The notes: a model not told the origin generated them from the letters alone. Positions 40,278 through 49,859 are shown, counted from the stretch's first letter. The stretch is 64,000 nucleotides of DNA from Bacillus stratosphericus (GCF_020524495.1 NZ_JAIVLB010000012.1:1-64000), one strand, 5' to 3'. Numbers and translations: made by a program.

Positions 40278-41333
40278 TTATTGTTTGGCTGGGTCTTTCT
40301 GGTCAATTTCAATTTTGACATCTACGTATTCTGGGAAAGGCTGAATCAAACTTAAATCGTTTTCAAACAAAATATAGCCGTTCTCTCCATTCTCAATTTC
40401 TTTGAAATTTGCAAACTTATAAGTGATATACATCATGCGGTTACGGTCTGTTTGTTTAAAGTCAGCCAAAAGACGCTTTCCTCGCTTTTTCGCTTCTTGC
40501 AAGATCGTTGTGAGTAAAATAGTCCCGACACCTCTAGACATGACACGGCAAGACATGAGCAGTAGTTTGACATGCCAGGTGTCACCTATTTCTTCTATTA
40601 AAGAGAGCCCGATTTTCCCGTAGGAGCCGAATTTATCTTCAAGTTCACAGACCAGAAGCAAGTGAGCATCTGATTGACGAAAGTAATCAAGCTCTGCATA
40701 ATCATAGGTTTTCCCGCTTGCATTTAATTGATTGGTACGGACTGTTAATTCTTCGGCTCGCTGAAGGTCTTGTTCTCCTGCTTCAGATATAATGAATTTC
40801 ATATCTAAAGACGCCAAAAATTTCTCAGGCGGCCCTTCATACTTCTCTTCTTCCTGCTGCCTTTTATCGGCTTCCATATACATTTCTCTGCGGCGTTTAG
40901 CATCCTCTGTGATAAAGACTGGACGCAGCCGGTCGTCTGTCAGCAATGTCATATAATCCACCGCATCCCAGCACGTAATCTCTGGATGAACAGCCTTCAC
41001 TTCTTCTCGTTCAAATGGCTGATCATCAATAAAAAGGATGGTGTCTTTATGAATATTCAAGCGCTCGCTGATTCTCTCTAACGAACTAGATTTGGCATTC
41101 CAATGAATCTCTGGATAGAGGAAAAAATGATCGATCCCGAAGGCAGAGAGCTTTTCCTTTACGGCTGCTTCATCATTTCGGCTTGCGATCGAAAGAAGGA
41201 TGCCTCGCTCATCTAATTCAGTCAGCACCTCTTTGATAGAAGGCTTTAACGTCACTTCATCTGATTCAAGTAAAATTCCGTCCCATAATGTATGATCTAA
41301 ATCCCAGACAACACACTTGATTTGCTTAGCCAT
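40278..41333 (-). CDS. amiF: FkbH-like glyceryl-ACP synthase AmiF
   Basis: A HAD-superfamily protein of 351 residues. FkbH enzymes take D-1,3-bisphosphoglycerate, dephosphorylate it and load the glyceryl group onto an ACP. The HAD motif WDLDHTLWDG (Asp11, Asp13) opens the protein, IDDQPFEREE gives the later acidic motif, and the C-terminal GNAT-like part carries LLMSCRVMSRG with the Cys thought to hold the glyceryl group. I use the ATG at 41333, since GAGAGGAG stands before it; the in-frame ATG at 41351 has no such site. It starts 14 bases after amiE. A second FkbH domain occurs inside AmiM. Confidence 0.88.
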   Translation of the reverse strand: MAKQIKCVVWDLDHTLWDGILLESDEVTLKPSIKEVLTELDERGILLSIASRNDEAAVKEKLSAFGIDHFFLYPEIHWNAKSSSLERISERLNIHKDTILFIDDQPFEREEVKAVHPEITCWDAVDYMTLLTDDRLRPVFITEDAKRRREMYMEADKRQQEEEKYEGPPEKFLASLDMKFIISEAGEQDLQRAEELTVRTNQLNASGKTYDYAELDYFRQSDAHLLLVCELEDKFGSYGKIGLSLIEEIGDTWHVKLLLMSCRVMSRGVGTILLTTILQEAKKRGKRLLADFKQTDRNRMMYITYKFANFKEIENGENGYILFENDLSLIQPFPEYVDVKIEIDQKDPAKQ

Positions 41334-41347
41334 TCTTTTTTCTCCTC

Positions 41348-42205
41348 TCACATGTCATATTGGAAAAATCCCTTACCTGATTTTTTCCCGTACTCGCCTG
41401 CGTCGACCATTTTGACAAGTAAAGGACACGGACGGAACTTAGGATCTTTGTAGCTCTCATATAAAACAAGCAATGAATTCAAAATCGTATCGAGTCCAAT
41501 CAAGTCCCCTGTCGCAAGCGGACCCATTTTATGACCAAAGCCCCCGCGGAAAATTTTATCGACATCAGCTGGTGTGGCGACTTGATCTTGCACAGCCCAG
41601 ATGGCTTCGTTGATTGTCAGCATCAGCACACGGTTGGAAACAAATCCTGGTAGATCATGCACGACGACAGGTGTTTTATCAAAGGATTTCAAGAAATCTT
41701 TTGCCGTTTCTACTGTTTCATCAGAAGTCGCTTTTCCTCTAATGACTTCAACTAACGCTTTTAGAGGAACAGGATTCATAAAATGCGCCCCGATGACCTT
41801 TTCAGGGTGATGCATAAGGGATCCTACCTTTGTGATGGAAATACAGCTTGTGTTTACAAAATAAATGGTTTCTTTAGCACAAATATCTCGCATTTCTTCA
41901 TAAATTGGCTTTTTAATCTCCCAATCTTCTGTCACATTTTCAATGACGATATATGCATCATGTAAGCCTTCAAATGAAGTCGATAACTGGATGTGGGACA
42001 ATACTTCTTCTAAGGACAAGGAGATCTTCTTTTTTCTAACAAATTGAACCAATTGGTATGTCTTCTTGATTTTTTCTAACGCTTCGTTTAATTTTTCTTC
42101 TGTGAGATCGACTAATGTGACTTGATAGCCATTTGCTGAAAGGTCTAATGCCATATCAGCCCCCATCACACCTGCTCCAATAATGCCTACGTGCTTCGTG
42201 TTCAT
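41348..42205 (-). CDS. amiE: 3-hydroxyacyl-CoA dehydrogenase-like AmiE
   Basis: NAD-dependent dehydrogenase of 285 residues, the normal length for 3-hydroxybutyryl-CoA dehydrogenases and for FkbK/ZmaG. The Rossmann motif GIIGAGVMGADMA opens the protein; IGAHFMNPVPLKALVEV contains the catalytic His, and LPGFVSNRVLM the C-terminal helix start. In this operon it should oxidise glyceryl-ACP at C3 toward hydroxymalonyl-ACP. It overlaps amiD by 4 bases (ATGA), so it is translationally coupled. Confidence 0.87.
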   Translation of the reverse strand: MNTKHVGIIGAGVMGADMALDLSANGYQVTLVDLTEEKLNEALEKIKKTYQLVQFVRKKKISLSLEEVLSHIQLSTSFEGLHDAYIVIENVTEDWEIKKPIYEEMRDICAKETIYFVNTSCISITKVGSLMHHPEKVIGAHFMNPVPLKALVEVIRGKATSDETVETAKDFLKSFDKTPVVVHDLPGFVSNRVLMLTINEAIWAVQDQVATPADVDKIFRGGFGHKMGPLATGDLIGLDTILNSLLVLYESYKDPKFRPCPLLVKMVDAGEYGKKSGKGFFQYDM

Positions 42206-42912
42206 TTTTCCAACACTCCAATTCGCTTTAAAATGACATTGATTTTCTCTACTACTTCATTTGTTAATGGATGAATAAAAAAGTGATCTCCATCGAATTC
42301 AAAGAACGCACAATCTTCTCTTGTATACTGGTCCCAATCTTCTAAATCAAACAGCACAGAAGGCAAATCTTCCGTACCATAGAAAATAGAAATTGGACAA
42401 GCGGCTGGAACGACTTCATCACACTGATAGTTCTCCAGAATCTGGAAGTCTGCTCTTAAAATCGGCAGAAAGAAATCAAGCACTGCATGGTTATCAGCAA
42501 GTTCCTCTGGAACGCCTCCCATCTCAATAATCGCCTCTTTTAATTTGACATCTGACAGCTGATGATAGACTTTCTTTTCTGGAATATGTGGCGGAAAGCG
42601 TCCAGAATAAAAGACATGGACAGGCTCTTTGTTTAATCTTGTTTTCATTCTTTTTTGTAGTTCGTATGCAAGGACGGCTCCCATGCTATGACCAAAAATG
42701 GCGTAGGGCTCTTCTTCTTTTAAGGAAGAGGATGCCTGTAAGTAAAGATCGTCTGCGACCTGATGTAAATCAGTCAGCACAGGCTCTGTCATTCTTGTCC
42801 CATGTCCAGGGAGTTCAAGCGCATGAATTTCTATCGACTGGTCTATATATGGTTTCCACGTACTGAATATGGTGCTTGCTCCACCTGCATACGGTAGGCA
42901 AAATAACTTCAC
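42202..42912 (-). CDS. amiD: Type II thioesterase AmiD
   Basis: Alpha/beta-hydrolase of about 236 residues, similar to GrsT/SrfAD, which removes misprimed acyl groups from carrier proteins. Motifs are FCLPYAGGAS near the start, ELPGHGTR, the nucleophile GHSMGA, and GDHFFIHP with the catalytic His. I prefer the GTG at 42912 because it overlaps the amiC stop as GTGA and has AAAAGGGAG about 11 bases upstream; an in-frame ATG at 42936 would add eight residues and a 28-base overlap. As the only thioesterase in the cluster it may also help release the final chain, but that is inference. Confidence 0.86.
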   Translation of the reverse strand: MKLFCLPYAGGASTIFSTWKPYIDQSIEIHALELPGHGTRMTEPVLTDLHQVADDLYLQASSSLKEEEPYAIFGHSMGAVLAYELQKRMKTRLNKEPVHVFYSGRFPPHIPEKKVYHQLSDVKLKEAIIEMGGVPEELADNHAVLDFFLPILRADFQILENYQCDEVVPAACPISIFYGTEDLPSVLFDLEDWDQYTREDCAFFEFDGDHFFIHPLTNEVVEKINVILKRIGVLEK

Positions 42913-43889
42913 GACACGCCACACTCCCTTTTGCATTTGTTTTCCAACACTTCAAGCCAGTTTTTTTCATCATGGATTATTTTTTCTAAGGAAGCTTTGA
43001 TGTTTGCTTGGTACCTACTGGACATGTCACCTGAAAAAAGGAGTTTTGCTGCCTGATGCCTCGCTTTCTCCCATTCTGCTAAAATACATTCCGTCCACCG
43101 CACCATTTCAGGTATGTCCTCTTTCATCAGATTCTGCCGATACAGCTCCACTTTCTTGATATTGATCACCTGATTGAAAGATGTCACGAGCTTCTCGATG
43201 TCATCCAATTGTGGAAACTGCTCATAATATGTTTCAAGAGCTGTGATTCCTTTTTCTATTGTTTCAAGCTGACCATGCATATTTCTCAGGAAATATGCCG
43301 TTTTTTGATCAAATAATTCAGTCGAGACCTTTTCCGGATCAAAGCGGAAAGCCGCATAGGAGTGAAATTGATCATTCGGCTGATAATAATCATGAAAGCT
43401 GTCATACCCTTTCTGCACGTCTCCATATGACAACACTTGATGCTCATATGACAAATTATCTAAATGCCGATTTTCTAACACATCGAAGGTTTGCTGCTTT
43501 TCAGAAAAGCCCGTGATTAAAATCGAATGGCGGCTATGCGTCGTCAAATACTCTTTTCTTCCTCGCTGAACGTAAGGATCTACCCACACAATGACCGGGC
43601 GATCCAGCGTCACATCTTGTTTGACTTTCTCAATAAGATTGGCACAATATTTGATTTTTTCGACTTTAATGCCTTGAAAATTCATAATCCTTTCTGGATC
43701 ATGCGTTGACATGCAGTCAATCTGCAAAAAACCGTCGTCTGTAAGGCCATATGCGAATTGATCATTTAATAGGTATGGAACGACTTCTTGATCATACAGC
43801 TTCACAATCGGAAAAAAGCAATTGAAGAAACAGCTACGATAAAACAATTCATTATAAGGTTGAATGCCTGAAATCTGTTTGACGGCCAT
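42909..43889 (-). CDS. amiC: C39/BtrH-like cysteine-enzyme homolog AmiC, function unknown
   Basis: A 326-residue soluble protein with no signal peptide. Residues about 5-150 resemble the papain-like fold of C39 peptidases and BtrH-type acyltransferases: Cys20 (or Cys24) in FYRSCFFNCFFP, His121 in SRHSILITGF and Asp136/Asn140 in FDVLEN would be the triad. The C-terminal half is helical and charged without a motif I recognise. It sits between the prodrug peptidase and the thioesterase and overlaps amiB by 38 bases (RBS AAAGAGAGGA). BtrH moves an acyl group from a carrier protein to an aminoglycoside, so a carrier-linked transfer or release role is possible; this is speculation from fold similarity seen by eye. 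Confidence 0.7.
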   Translation of the reverse strand: MAVKQISGIQPYNELFYRSCFFNCFFPIVKLYDQEVVPYLLNDQFAYGLTDDGFLQIDCMSTHDPERIMNFQGIKVEKIKYCANLIEKVKQDVTLDRPVIVWVDPYVQRGRKEYLTTHSRHSILITGFSEKQQTFDVLENRHLDNLSYEHQVLSYGDVQKGYDSFHDYYQPNDQFHSYAAFRFDPEKVSTELFDQKTAYFLRNMHGQLETIEKGITALETYYEQFPQLDDIEKLVTSFNQVINIKKVELYRQNLMKEDIPEMVRWTECILAEWEKARHQAAKLLFSGDMSSRYQANIKASLEKIIHDEKNWLEVLENKCKRECGVS

Positions 43890-45393
43890 ATTCTTGTCCT
43901 CTCTTTCCAGCAGTAGATGTCATCGTGAACCCTTTGATGAAACCAATCGTACAAAACCAAATGAAAAACAAATAATAAGAGATAGCAAGTTCAATAAGAG
44001 AGGAAGGTCCCCATACAAAAATCATCTTCCAAGGTAGCCCGTTAAAGGCCACTTGTGAAAGGATCATTGGCAGGATCAACACACCAATCAACAACAACAC
44101 CCAGTAGGAACTTTTCAGCAAAACGGCAAGTGTCATCTTCCGCTGAACCACAATGCCCCTTTTGATCCTCCTTCTCCACTTGACAAATCGGAGGATAGAC
44201 ACAATTTGCAGCAAAATAAACAGGCCTGTAGCTGCAAGGCTTAATTTGTCAATGAGCTGAAATGGATCAGCCGGTGCTTCTACTTGTTCTTTTGTTCCCA
44301 CGATCGTATTGGCAACGAGACGGGCTGTTTGCTCGGTGTAGATGCTATTCATATTCGCTAAAACTCCGATAGCAACGCCTTCTTTTGGTTGAATAAGAAA
44401 AAACGATGAATAATTTGGGTTGGAGCCTGCATGAAATAACGATTCCACATGCTCATGCTTTTTTTCTATATACCAGCCGGCATTGTAATAGACATGCTTC
44501 CCTTCGTCTGGGACATTCACAGTCAAGTGATCCGGGTTTTTTACAAAGCGAGACCATGTTGAATCGGTCAATTGATATTGCAGCCAAGTACCAACCTCCT
44601 GGCTATTCATCACAATATAGCCTGCAGGGGTGTTCCCTCGATATTCCGGTGCGTGATAGACCTGCGGAGCAAGGAATTGCAGTTTAAACCCTTCCGAGAC
44701 AACACCGTGCTTTATTCGGTCTTGGCCTGCCTCCGTTTGATCAAGGTGATGTCTTTTAAACAGTCTTTTCATATATGCCTCATACGGCTCGCCTGTTACG
44801 TTTTCAATGATAAGGCCAAGAACATCATAGTTGATGGTGGCATATTCAAAGGAGTTCCCTGGCTTGCGATTGAGCTCGATTGATTTCAGCTGATGGACTG
44901 TTTTTTTCAACGCATCCTTTGAATCTTCCGGCTGGATAAGCGCAATGGATTGAAAAGGAATTCCGCTTGTATGATGCATCAATTGATCCACAGTGATCGG
45001 CTGAGGCTTGCCATGAAACGTTGGAAAAAAACCTGGAATATAGCTGCTCACCGGCTCCTTCAGATCAATTTTCCCTTGCTTCTCTAGTTCAACAATAGCA
45101 AGAGCAGTAAATGCCTTTGATGTAGAACCGATTTCAAAAAAAGTGCTGTCTGTAACAGGTTTCTTCTTATTTCGGTCTCCATAACCAAAGCCTTTTTGGT
45201 ACACCACTTGATCCTTTTTCACAACCACAACGGACATGCCTGGAATGCGTCCCAGCTCCATCTGTTCTTCAATGACTTGATCAATGGCTTTAGGTGAAAT
45301 GGCTGCTTGTGCATTTGCTTGACCGGCAAAACTATTAATCCATAACAATGCCAGTACAAATGAAATGTAGACAACGTGCTGAATTTCCCTCAT
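43852..45393 (-). CDS. amiB: Membrane-anchored prodrug-activating D-Asn peptidase AmiB
   Basis: A 513-residue serine peptidase of the beta-lactamase/D-aminopeptidase fold, like ZmaM, XcnG and ClbP. An N-terminal signal peptide (hydrophobic to about residue 24, probable cut after ANAQA) leads to the outside domain with Ser90-Thr-Ser-Lys93, Tyr184 (in YATINYDVLG) and a HAG motif near 330. Three transmembrane helices follow at about 380-500, as in the family. It should cut the N-acyl-D-Asn cap added by AmiA once the molecule is exported, giving active amicoumacin. The YxN motif reads YAT here, one change from the usual pattern. It overlaps amiA by 4 bases. Confidence 0.85.
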   Translation of the reverse strand: MREIQHVVYISFVLALLWINSFAGQANAQAAISPKAIDQVIEEQMELGRIPGMSVVVVKKDQVVYQKGFGYGDRNKKKPVTDSTFFEIGSTSKAFTALAIVELEKQGKIDLKEPVSSYIPGFFPTFHGKPQPITVDQLMHHTSGIPFQSIALIQPEDSKDALKKTVHQLKSIELNRKPGNSFEYATINYDVLGLIIENVTGEPYEAYMKRLFKRHHLDQTEAGQDRIKHGVVSEGFKLQFLAPQVYHAPEYRGNTPAGYIVMNSQEVGTWLQYQLTDSTWSRFVKNPDHLTVNVPDEGKHVYYNAGWYIEKKHEHVESLFHAGSNPNYSSFFLIQPKEGVAIGVLANMNSIYTEQTARLVANTIVGTKEQVEAPADPFQLIDKLSLAATGLFILLQIVSILRFVKWRRRIKRGIVVQRKMTLAVLLKSSYWVLLLIGVLILPMILSQVAFNGLPWKMIFVWGPSSLIELAISYYLFFIWFCTIGFIKGFTMTSTAGKRGQEYGRQTDFRHSTL

Positions 45394-48300
45394 GTAAATA
45401 ACGAATCCATTTCTTCAAGAGACATATCCACTGTTTCAAAATCAGACGGTGTAAATTCGACCTCTTCTTTCTCTAGACAATGCTGAACCATGCGTTCAAT
45501 TTGCCGTTCTATCTCATGTAAAAGCTGCGTCATGTCTATTTCACAAAGCTGTTTTCTGCTAAAAGAAAGATGAAAAATAAGCTGACCGCCCTTGATCGTT
45601 GCGACCATATCGATGACGGTGGTTAGCTGATTATCCAATGACGAATCAGTACCTGAGGTGAAATAGGACATCTCATAATCAGCCGATTGTTTAAGTACCT
45701 GATCGATCTCACCTAAATAGTTAAAGCGTAATTGTGGCGCTGAATGGTCCGGAAGCTGTCTATTGATGAGTGACAACAAACCGTAGCCTGCACCTTTATT
45801 TGGTACTTCACGTATCGTTTCTTTTACTGCTCGAATATGATCTGATAGAGACTCATAAACGTTGACATTCACTGGATACATGGTTGTAAACCATCCGAAC
45901 GTTCGAGAAACATCGATATCTTCCTGCACAGCATCTCTGCCATGACCTTCTAATTCTATAGAAATCCGTTTTTGATTCGTTTGCTGATAACAGGCTTGAG
46001 TTAAAGCTGAAATTAACAGTTCATGAGGCTGCGTTTGATACGCTTTATTCGCTTGATTGATCAATTGATTCGTCAGTTCCACTGATAATGACTTGGTCAG
46101 TTTGATTTCATCTTTGACATATCCCTCACTTGTTGCCAATTGATACAAAGGCTGAATATCCTGAATCTCTTTCTCCCAATAGCTGAATTCTTCTTTTACA
46201 TCATCTGATGCTGCATATTGGTTTATCCGCTCTGCAAAAATCTGATATGAATGGGTTTTGAGCGGAAGTACCTCTGCTGTCACCTTTTCTGCATGCAATA
46301 ATTTGATCAAGTCCTCCACAAGAATTTGCCAAGACATGCCGTCAGCTAAAAGATGGTGCGCAGCAAAAATGAGATGCGATTGAGAAGATGTCTGACAAAG
46401 TGCTACTTGAATTAACGGTCCCTGATAAAGATGGGTGCTTTGCTTTAACTGAAAACCCACTTCTTTTAACGCTTCTTGCACATTCTCTTCTTCCTGCTCT
46501 GTGAAATCGCGTATCACCAGAGGAATATGCTGAATGCCTTCATCATAAAAGAGTATGTTTGTCGCCTCATGTACTTTTAACCTTAATCCGTCATGATGAT
46601 TGATCAGCTCTTTTAAGGCATCCTGTACAATTCTCTCATCCATCTTCTGCTTTGAATGAACAATGACAGATTGATGCCAGAAATGTTCATTTTCCAACTG
46701 CTTAGACCAGAACCATTCGACAACTGGAATCGATTTCACATCGCCCATCACCTGCTCTTGTGAGATATGTAATACAGGTTCCTGCTGAACAATTTGTGCC
46801 ATTTCTCTAAAGATTGGATAAGTAAACATATCTTTTGTTTTTAAATAGAGCCCCTTTTCTTTTAACTTCGCGATAAACTGGATCGCCTTAATGGAGTCAC
46901 CGCCAAGCTGATAAAAATGATCAGCCGGTTCGATGTTCTCATGCCCTAATATATCTTTTGCTGTATCTAACATGATCTCTTCGATGGCCGCTGTTTCCCT
47001 TGACCATTCAACCGGGGTTTCCAATTGAGACAGCAATGGATCAGGCAGTGCTGATCGATTAATTTTCCCATTTTGAGTTAGCGGGAGCTCATCTAATACA
47101 ACAAAATACGCTGGTACCATATAGGCTGGGAGCTGATCTGATAATTTTTTTCTCAGCAAAAAGGTTGTTAGTTGTTTCTCTTTTAATTCAATATAAGCAG
47201 CGAGCTGTTTTTCTCCAGCTTCATCGGTGAGATCAATGACAACCGCTTTATCTACTTCTTCGAGTGCCATAAGCGCAAGTTCAATTTCCCCCAGTTCAAT
47301 CCGGTAACCTCGCAGCTTGATTTGATGATCAATCCGGCCAATATACTCAAGCTTTCCATCGGTTGCTCGTTTAGCAATGTCACCTGTTCGGTACATACGA
47401 CGATGACTCACAAATGGATTAGGCAGAAAGCGTGATTCCTGCAAGTCAGGTCTCTGCCAATATCCTCTGCCAACGCCCGCGCCTGAGATATACATTTCTC
47501 CCACTGTTCCTGGTAACACCACTTGCTGATTCTCATCTAAAAGGTAAATCTCCGTATTTGGCATCGGCACACCAATTGACACCGATGTCCCGCCATCGTC
47601 TTGATGAAATGGATGAATCATGCAGCCAACCGTTGCTTCTGTGGGTCCGTATTCATTAAAGATAGAAATTCGCCCATCACTTGCCTCGATGATTCTTTTG
47701 GCCAGAGCTGTCGATAATTGCTCCCCGCCAACAATCATCCGCTTCACAACTGATTGCGTGAGTGCAACATCTGTTAGCAGCGCCATATGTGCTGGTGTCA
47801 GCTTAATAACTTTTGCTTTTTGATCAAGCAAGATATGTTCTAATAAAAAGCCTGGCTGATCCTCTTGACGATAGATCACCACCTTACTTCCAATCACCAA
47901 TGGTGTATAGATGGATGTCACTGTTAAATCAAATGCAATGGATGAATACAATGCAAAGTGATCATCGGCTGAATCTGTATAGTTTAATTTGGCAGACATG
48001 ATATAATTCACTAAGCTTCGATGCTCAATCATGACCCCTTTTGGCTGTCCTGTAGAGCCAGAAGTATAGATCATATATGCAACGTCTTCCGCATCTCCAA
48101 TGAATGGATGATCGGAATCATACTGAACCAACTCATCCCACACGTTGTACATATTGTACGTATCCCCTTCAAAAGGGAATGACGATGCTTGATCTGTTAA
48201 AAACAGCTTCGCCTGACTATCATCCAAAATAAACTGAATGCGCTCCTGCGGATACTCAGGATCAATCGGTACATATGCACCGCCCCCCTTTAAAATCCCT

Positions 48301-49859
48301 AGTAGCAACACAATGAGTTCTGGTGAATGATTCATACATACAGCAACAAAATCATGCCGCTGCAACCCATGAGTTTGAAGGAAATGCGCCATTTGATTGG
48401 TTTTTCTCTCAAGCTCATCGTATGTCATCACGTGAGATCCATCCTGAAGCGCTATTCGACTAGGAGAGGCCTTTGACATGTCTGTGATCAATTCATGGAT
48501 TTTTTTCTCCTGAGGAAACAAAATGGTTGTGTCATTCCATTGGTAAAGCTCTCGATGCTTCTCCTCTTCTGTCATCAAAAGGACATCCTTCAAGCACTGT
48601 TCGGGATGGGTGAGTATGTTCTCAACAAATAGAAGCATTCTCTCATGAAGGAAGTCGATGTCTTCCTTGGCATAATCTGAGATTTTGTAGTCATATTGCA
48701 GCTCAATTTGCCCTTTTTCATCCCATTCTTTCACAGCAACTTGTAAGCCATATGGCTGGAATCCATTGTAAAGCTCTATATATTCAACTGCGTATCCTTC
48801 CATCTCCTGCACCATATTTGTGCTGTAAGAGTTGATAAAGATTTGAAAAAGCTGATCATATCCTGCCTTTGCCAGCTCTAAATCTTTGACGAGTGCGTCA
48901 TATGGATAGCGCTGGTGAAGGAAGTAAGCCTTATAGCTTTTTTGTACGTCTGTTAAACTTTCTAACAAAGATAGGTGAGGATCGATCTTCATTCGATAAG
49001 GCATTGTGCTGACAGTCATACCGGATGTAGCTTTTTCCTTCTGGCCGGAACGATTGAGAACTGGAGTCCCAATAATAAAATCTTTTTGCTGGTATCTTTT
49101 ATGCAAGTAAACGAAGAGGCCTAAAGTAAATAATGAGTTGATTGAACAATGATGGGTATCTATAAAATCATAGATTCGTTCTGAAAGTTGTCGATTAAGG
49201 TAATGGCTTTGTCGATGGCCTTTAATTTGGTCAGTTCCTTGTACCAAATAACTATCAGACACATCAGATAAGGTTTCTTTCCAAAACTGCTGATCTTTTT
49301 TAAATCTTGGGGAGTTCATATATTTCGATTCTTTATCAATAAAAACAGAATGATCGTCTGTATCTTGTTCGATTGAGGAGTTTTGTGTAAGAGCAGTGTA
49401 AAGTTGACTAATCTTATCGATGATTACTTTCATCGACCAGCCATCTGCTACAGTATGATGGCATTTGATGAAATAACCAGACTGTTGTTCACCGACTTTT
49501 AATACAGCGAATTCGACAAGAGAGGTTTCTAGTAATTGAAACGGTGTTTTGAAGGCTTTTTCGGCCCATTCTAACATGAGTTCATGGGTTGAAAACTCAT
49601 ATACAGGTATATGGTTGTCGGCGTTTGGATCAACGTATTGAAGAGTCACTCCGTCTTTCTCTACTAGCTTGAGACGAAGAGATTCTGTCGTCCTGATACA
49701 ACATACAATGGCCTGCTTAAGTCTGTCCAGCTGCAATGGCCCATTGACGAAAATAATACCACCAATATGATTGATCGGTGTCTCTGGATAAAATGTTTCC
49801 ATGTTTATAACGCGCTTTTGTGGATGTGTTAATGGCCAATATACTAAACTACTAGTCAA
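45390..49859 (-). CDS. amiA: NRPS AmiA: starter C-A(Asn)-T-E
   Basis: First synthase, 1489 residues. A starter-type condensation domain (about 5-440, HHTVADG near 135) with nothing upstream suggests lipo-initiation with a fatty acyl-CoA. The A domain (about 450-950, YTSGSTGQPKG near 595) gives specificity positions D-L-T-K-I-G-E-V-G-K, an Asn code identical to that of AmiI. T has Ser near 987 (QLGGDSIKA). The epimerisation domain (about 1050-1460) has HHLLADG near 1166. The C-terminal acidic tail (MSLEEMDSLF) resembles donor COM docking helices and suits AmiI. Product: N-acyl-D-Asn, the prodrug cap. The start is TTG at 49859 after AGAGGTGG; the first ATG is 19 codons inside and would cut the C domain. 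Confidence 0.88.
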   Translation of the reverse strand: MTSSLVYWPLTHPQKRVINMETFYPETPINHIGGIIFVNGPLQLDRLKQAIVCCIRTTESLRLKLVEKDGVTLQYVDPNADNHIPVYEFSTHELMLEWAEKAFKTPFQLLETSLVEFAVLKVGEQQSGYFIKCHHTVADGWSMKVIIDKISQLYTALTQNSSIEQDTDDHSVFIDKESKYMNSPRFKKDQQFWKETLSDVSDSYLVQGTDQIKGHRQSHYLNRQLSERIYDFIDTHHCSINSLFTLGLFVYLHKRYQQKDFIIGTPVLNRSGQKEKATSGMTVSTMPYRMKIDPHLSLLESLTDVQKSYKAYFLHQRYPYDALVKDLELAKAGYDQLFQIFINSYSTNMVQEMEGYAVEYIELYNGFQPYGLQVAVKEWDEKGQIELQYDYKISDYAKEDIDFLHERMLLFVENILTHPEQCLKDVLLMTEEEKHRELYQWNDTTILFPQEKKIHELITDMSKASPSRIALQDGSHVMTYDELERKTNQMAHFLQTHGLQRHDFVAVCMNHSPELIVLLLGILKGGGAYVPIDPEYPQERIQFILDDSQAKLFLTDQASSFPFEGDTYNMYNVWDELVQYDSDHPFIGDAEDVAYMIYTSGSTGQPKGVMIEHRSLVNYIMSAKLNYTDSADDHFALYSSIAFDLTVTSIYTPLVIGSKVVIYRQEDQPGFLLEHILLDQKAKVIKLTPAHMALLTDVALTQSVVKRMIVGGEQLSTALAKRIIEASDGRISIFNEYGPTEATVGCMIHPFHQDDGGTSVSIGVPMPNTEIYLLDENQQVVLPGTVGEMYISGAGVGRGYWQRPDLQESRFLPNPFVSHRRMYRTGDIAKRATDGKLEYIGRIDHQIKLRGYRIELGEIELALMALEEVDKAVVIDLTDEAGEKQLAAYIELKEKQLTTFLLRKKLSDQLPAYMVPAYFVVLDELPLTQNGKINRSALPDPLLSQLETPVEWSRETAAIEEIMLDTAKDILGHENIEPADHFYQLGGDSIKAIQFIAKLKEKGLYLKTKDMFTYPIFREMAQIVQQEPVLHISQEQVMGDVKSIPVVEWFWSKQLENEHFWHQSVIVHSKQKMDERIVQDALKELINHHDGLRLKVHEATNILFYDEGIQHIPLVIRDFTEQEEENVQEALKEVGFQLKQSTHLYQGPLIQVALCQTSSQSHLIFAAHHLLADGMSWQILVEDLIKLLHAEKVTAEVLPLKTHSYQIFAERINQYAASDDVKEEFSYWEKEIQDIQPLYQLATSEGYVKDEIKLTKSLSVELTNQLINQANKAYQTQPHELLISALTQACYQQTNQKRISIELEGHGRDAVQEDIDVSRTFGWFTTMYPVNVNVYESLSDHIRAVKETIREVPNKGAGYGLLSLINRQLPDHSAPQLRFNYLGEIDQVLKQSADYEMSYFTSGTDSSLDNQLTTVIDMVATIKGGQLIFHLSFSRKQLCEIDMTQLLHEIERQIERMVQHCLEKEEVEFTPSDFETVDMSLEEMDSLFT

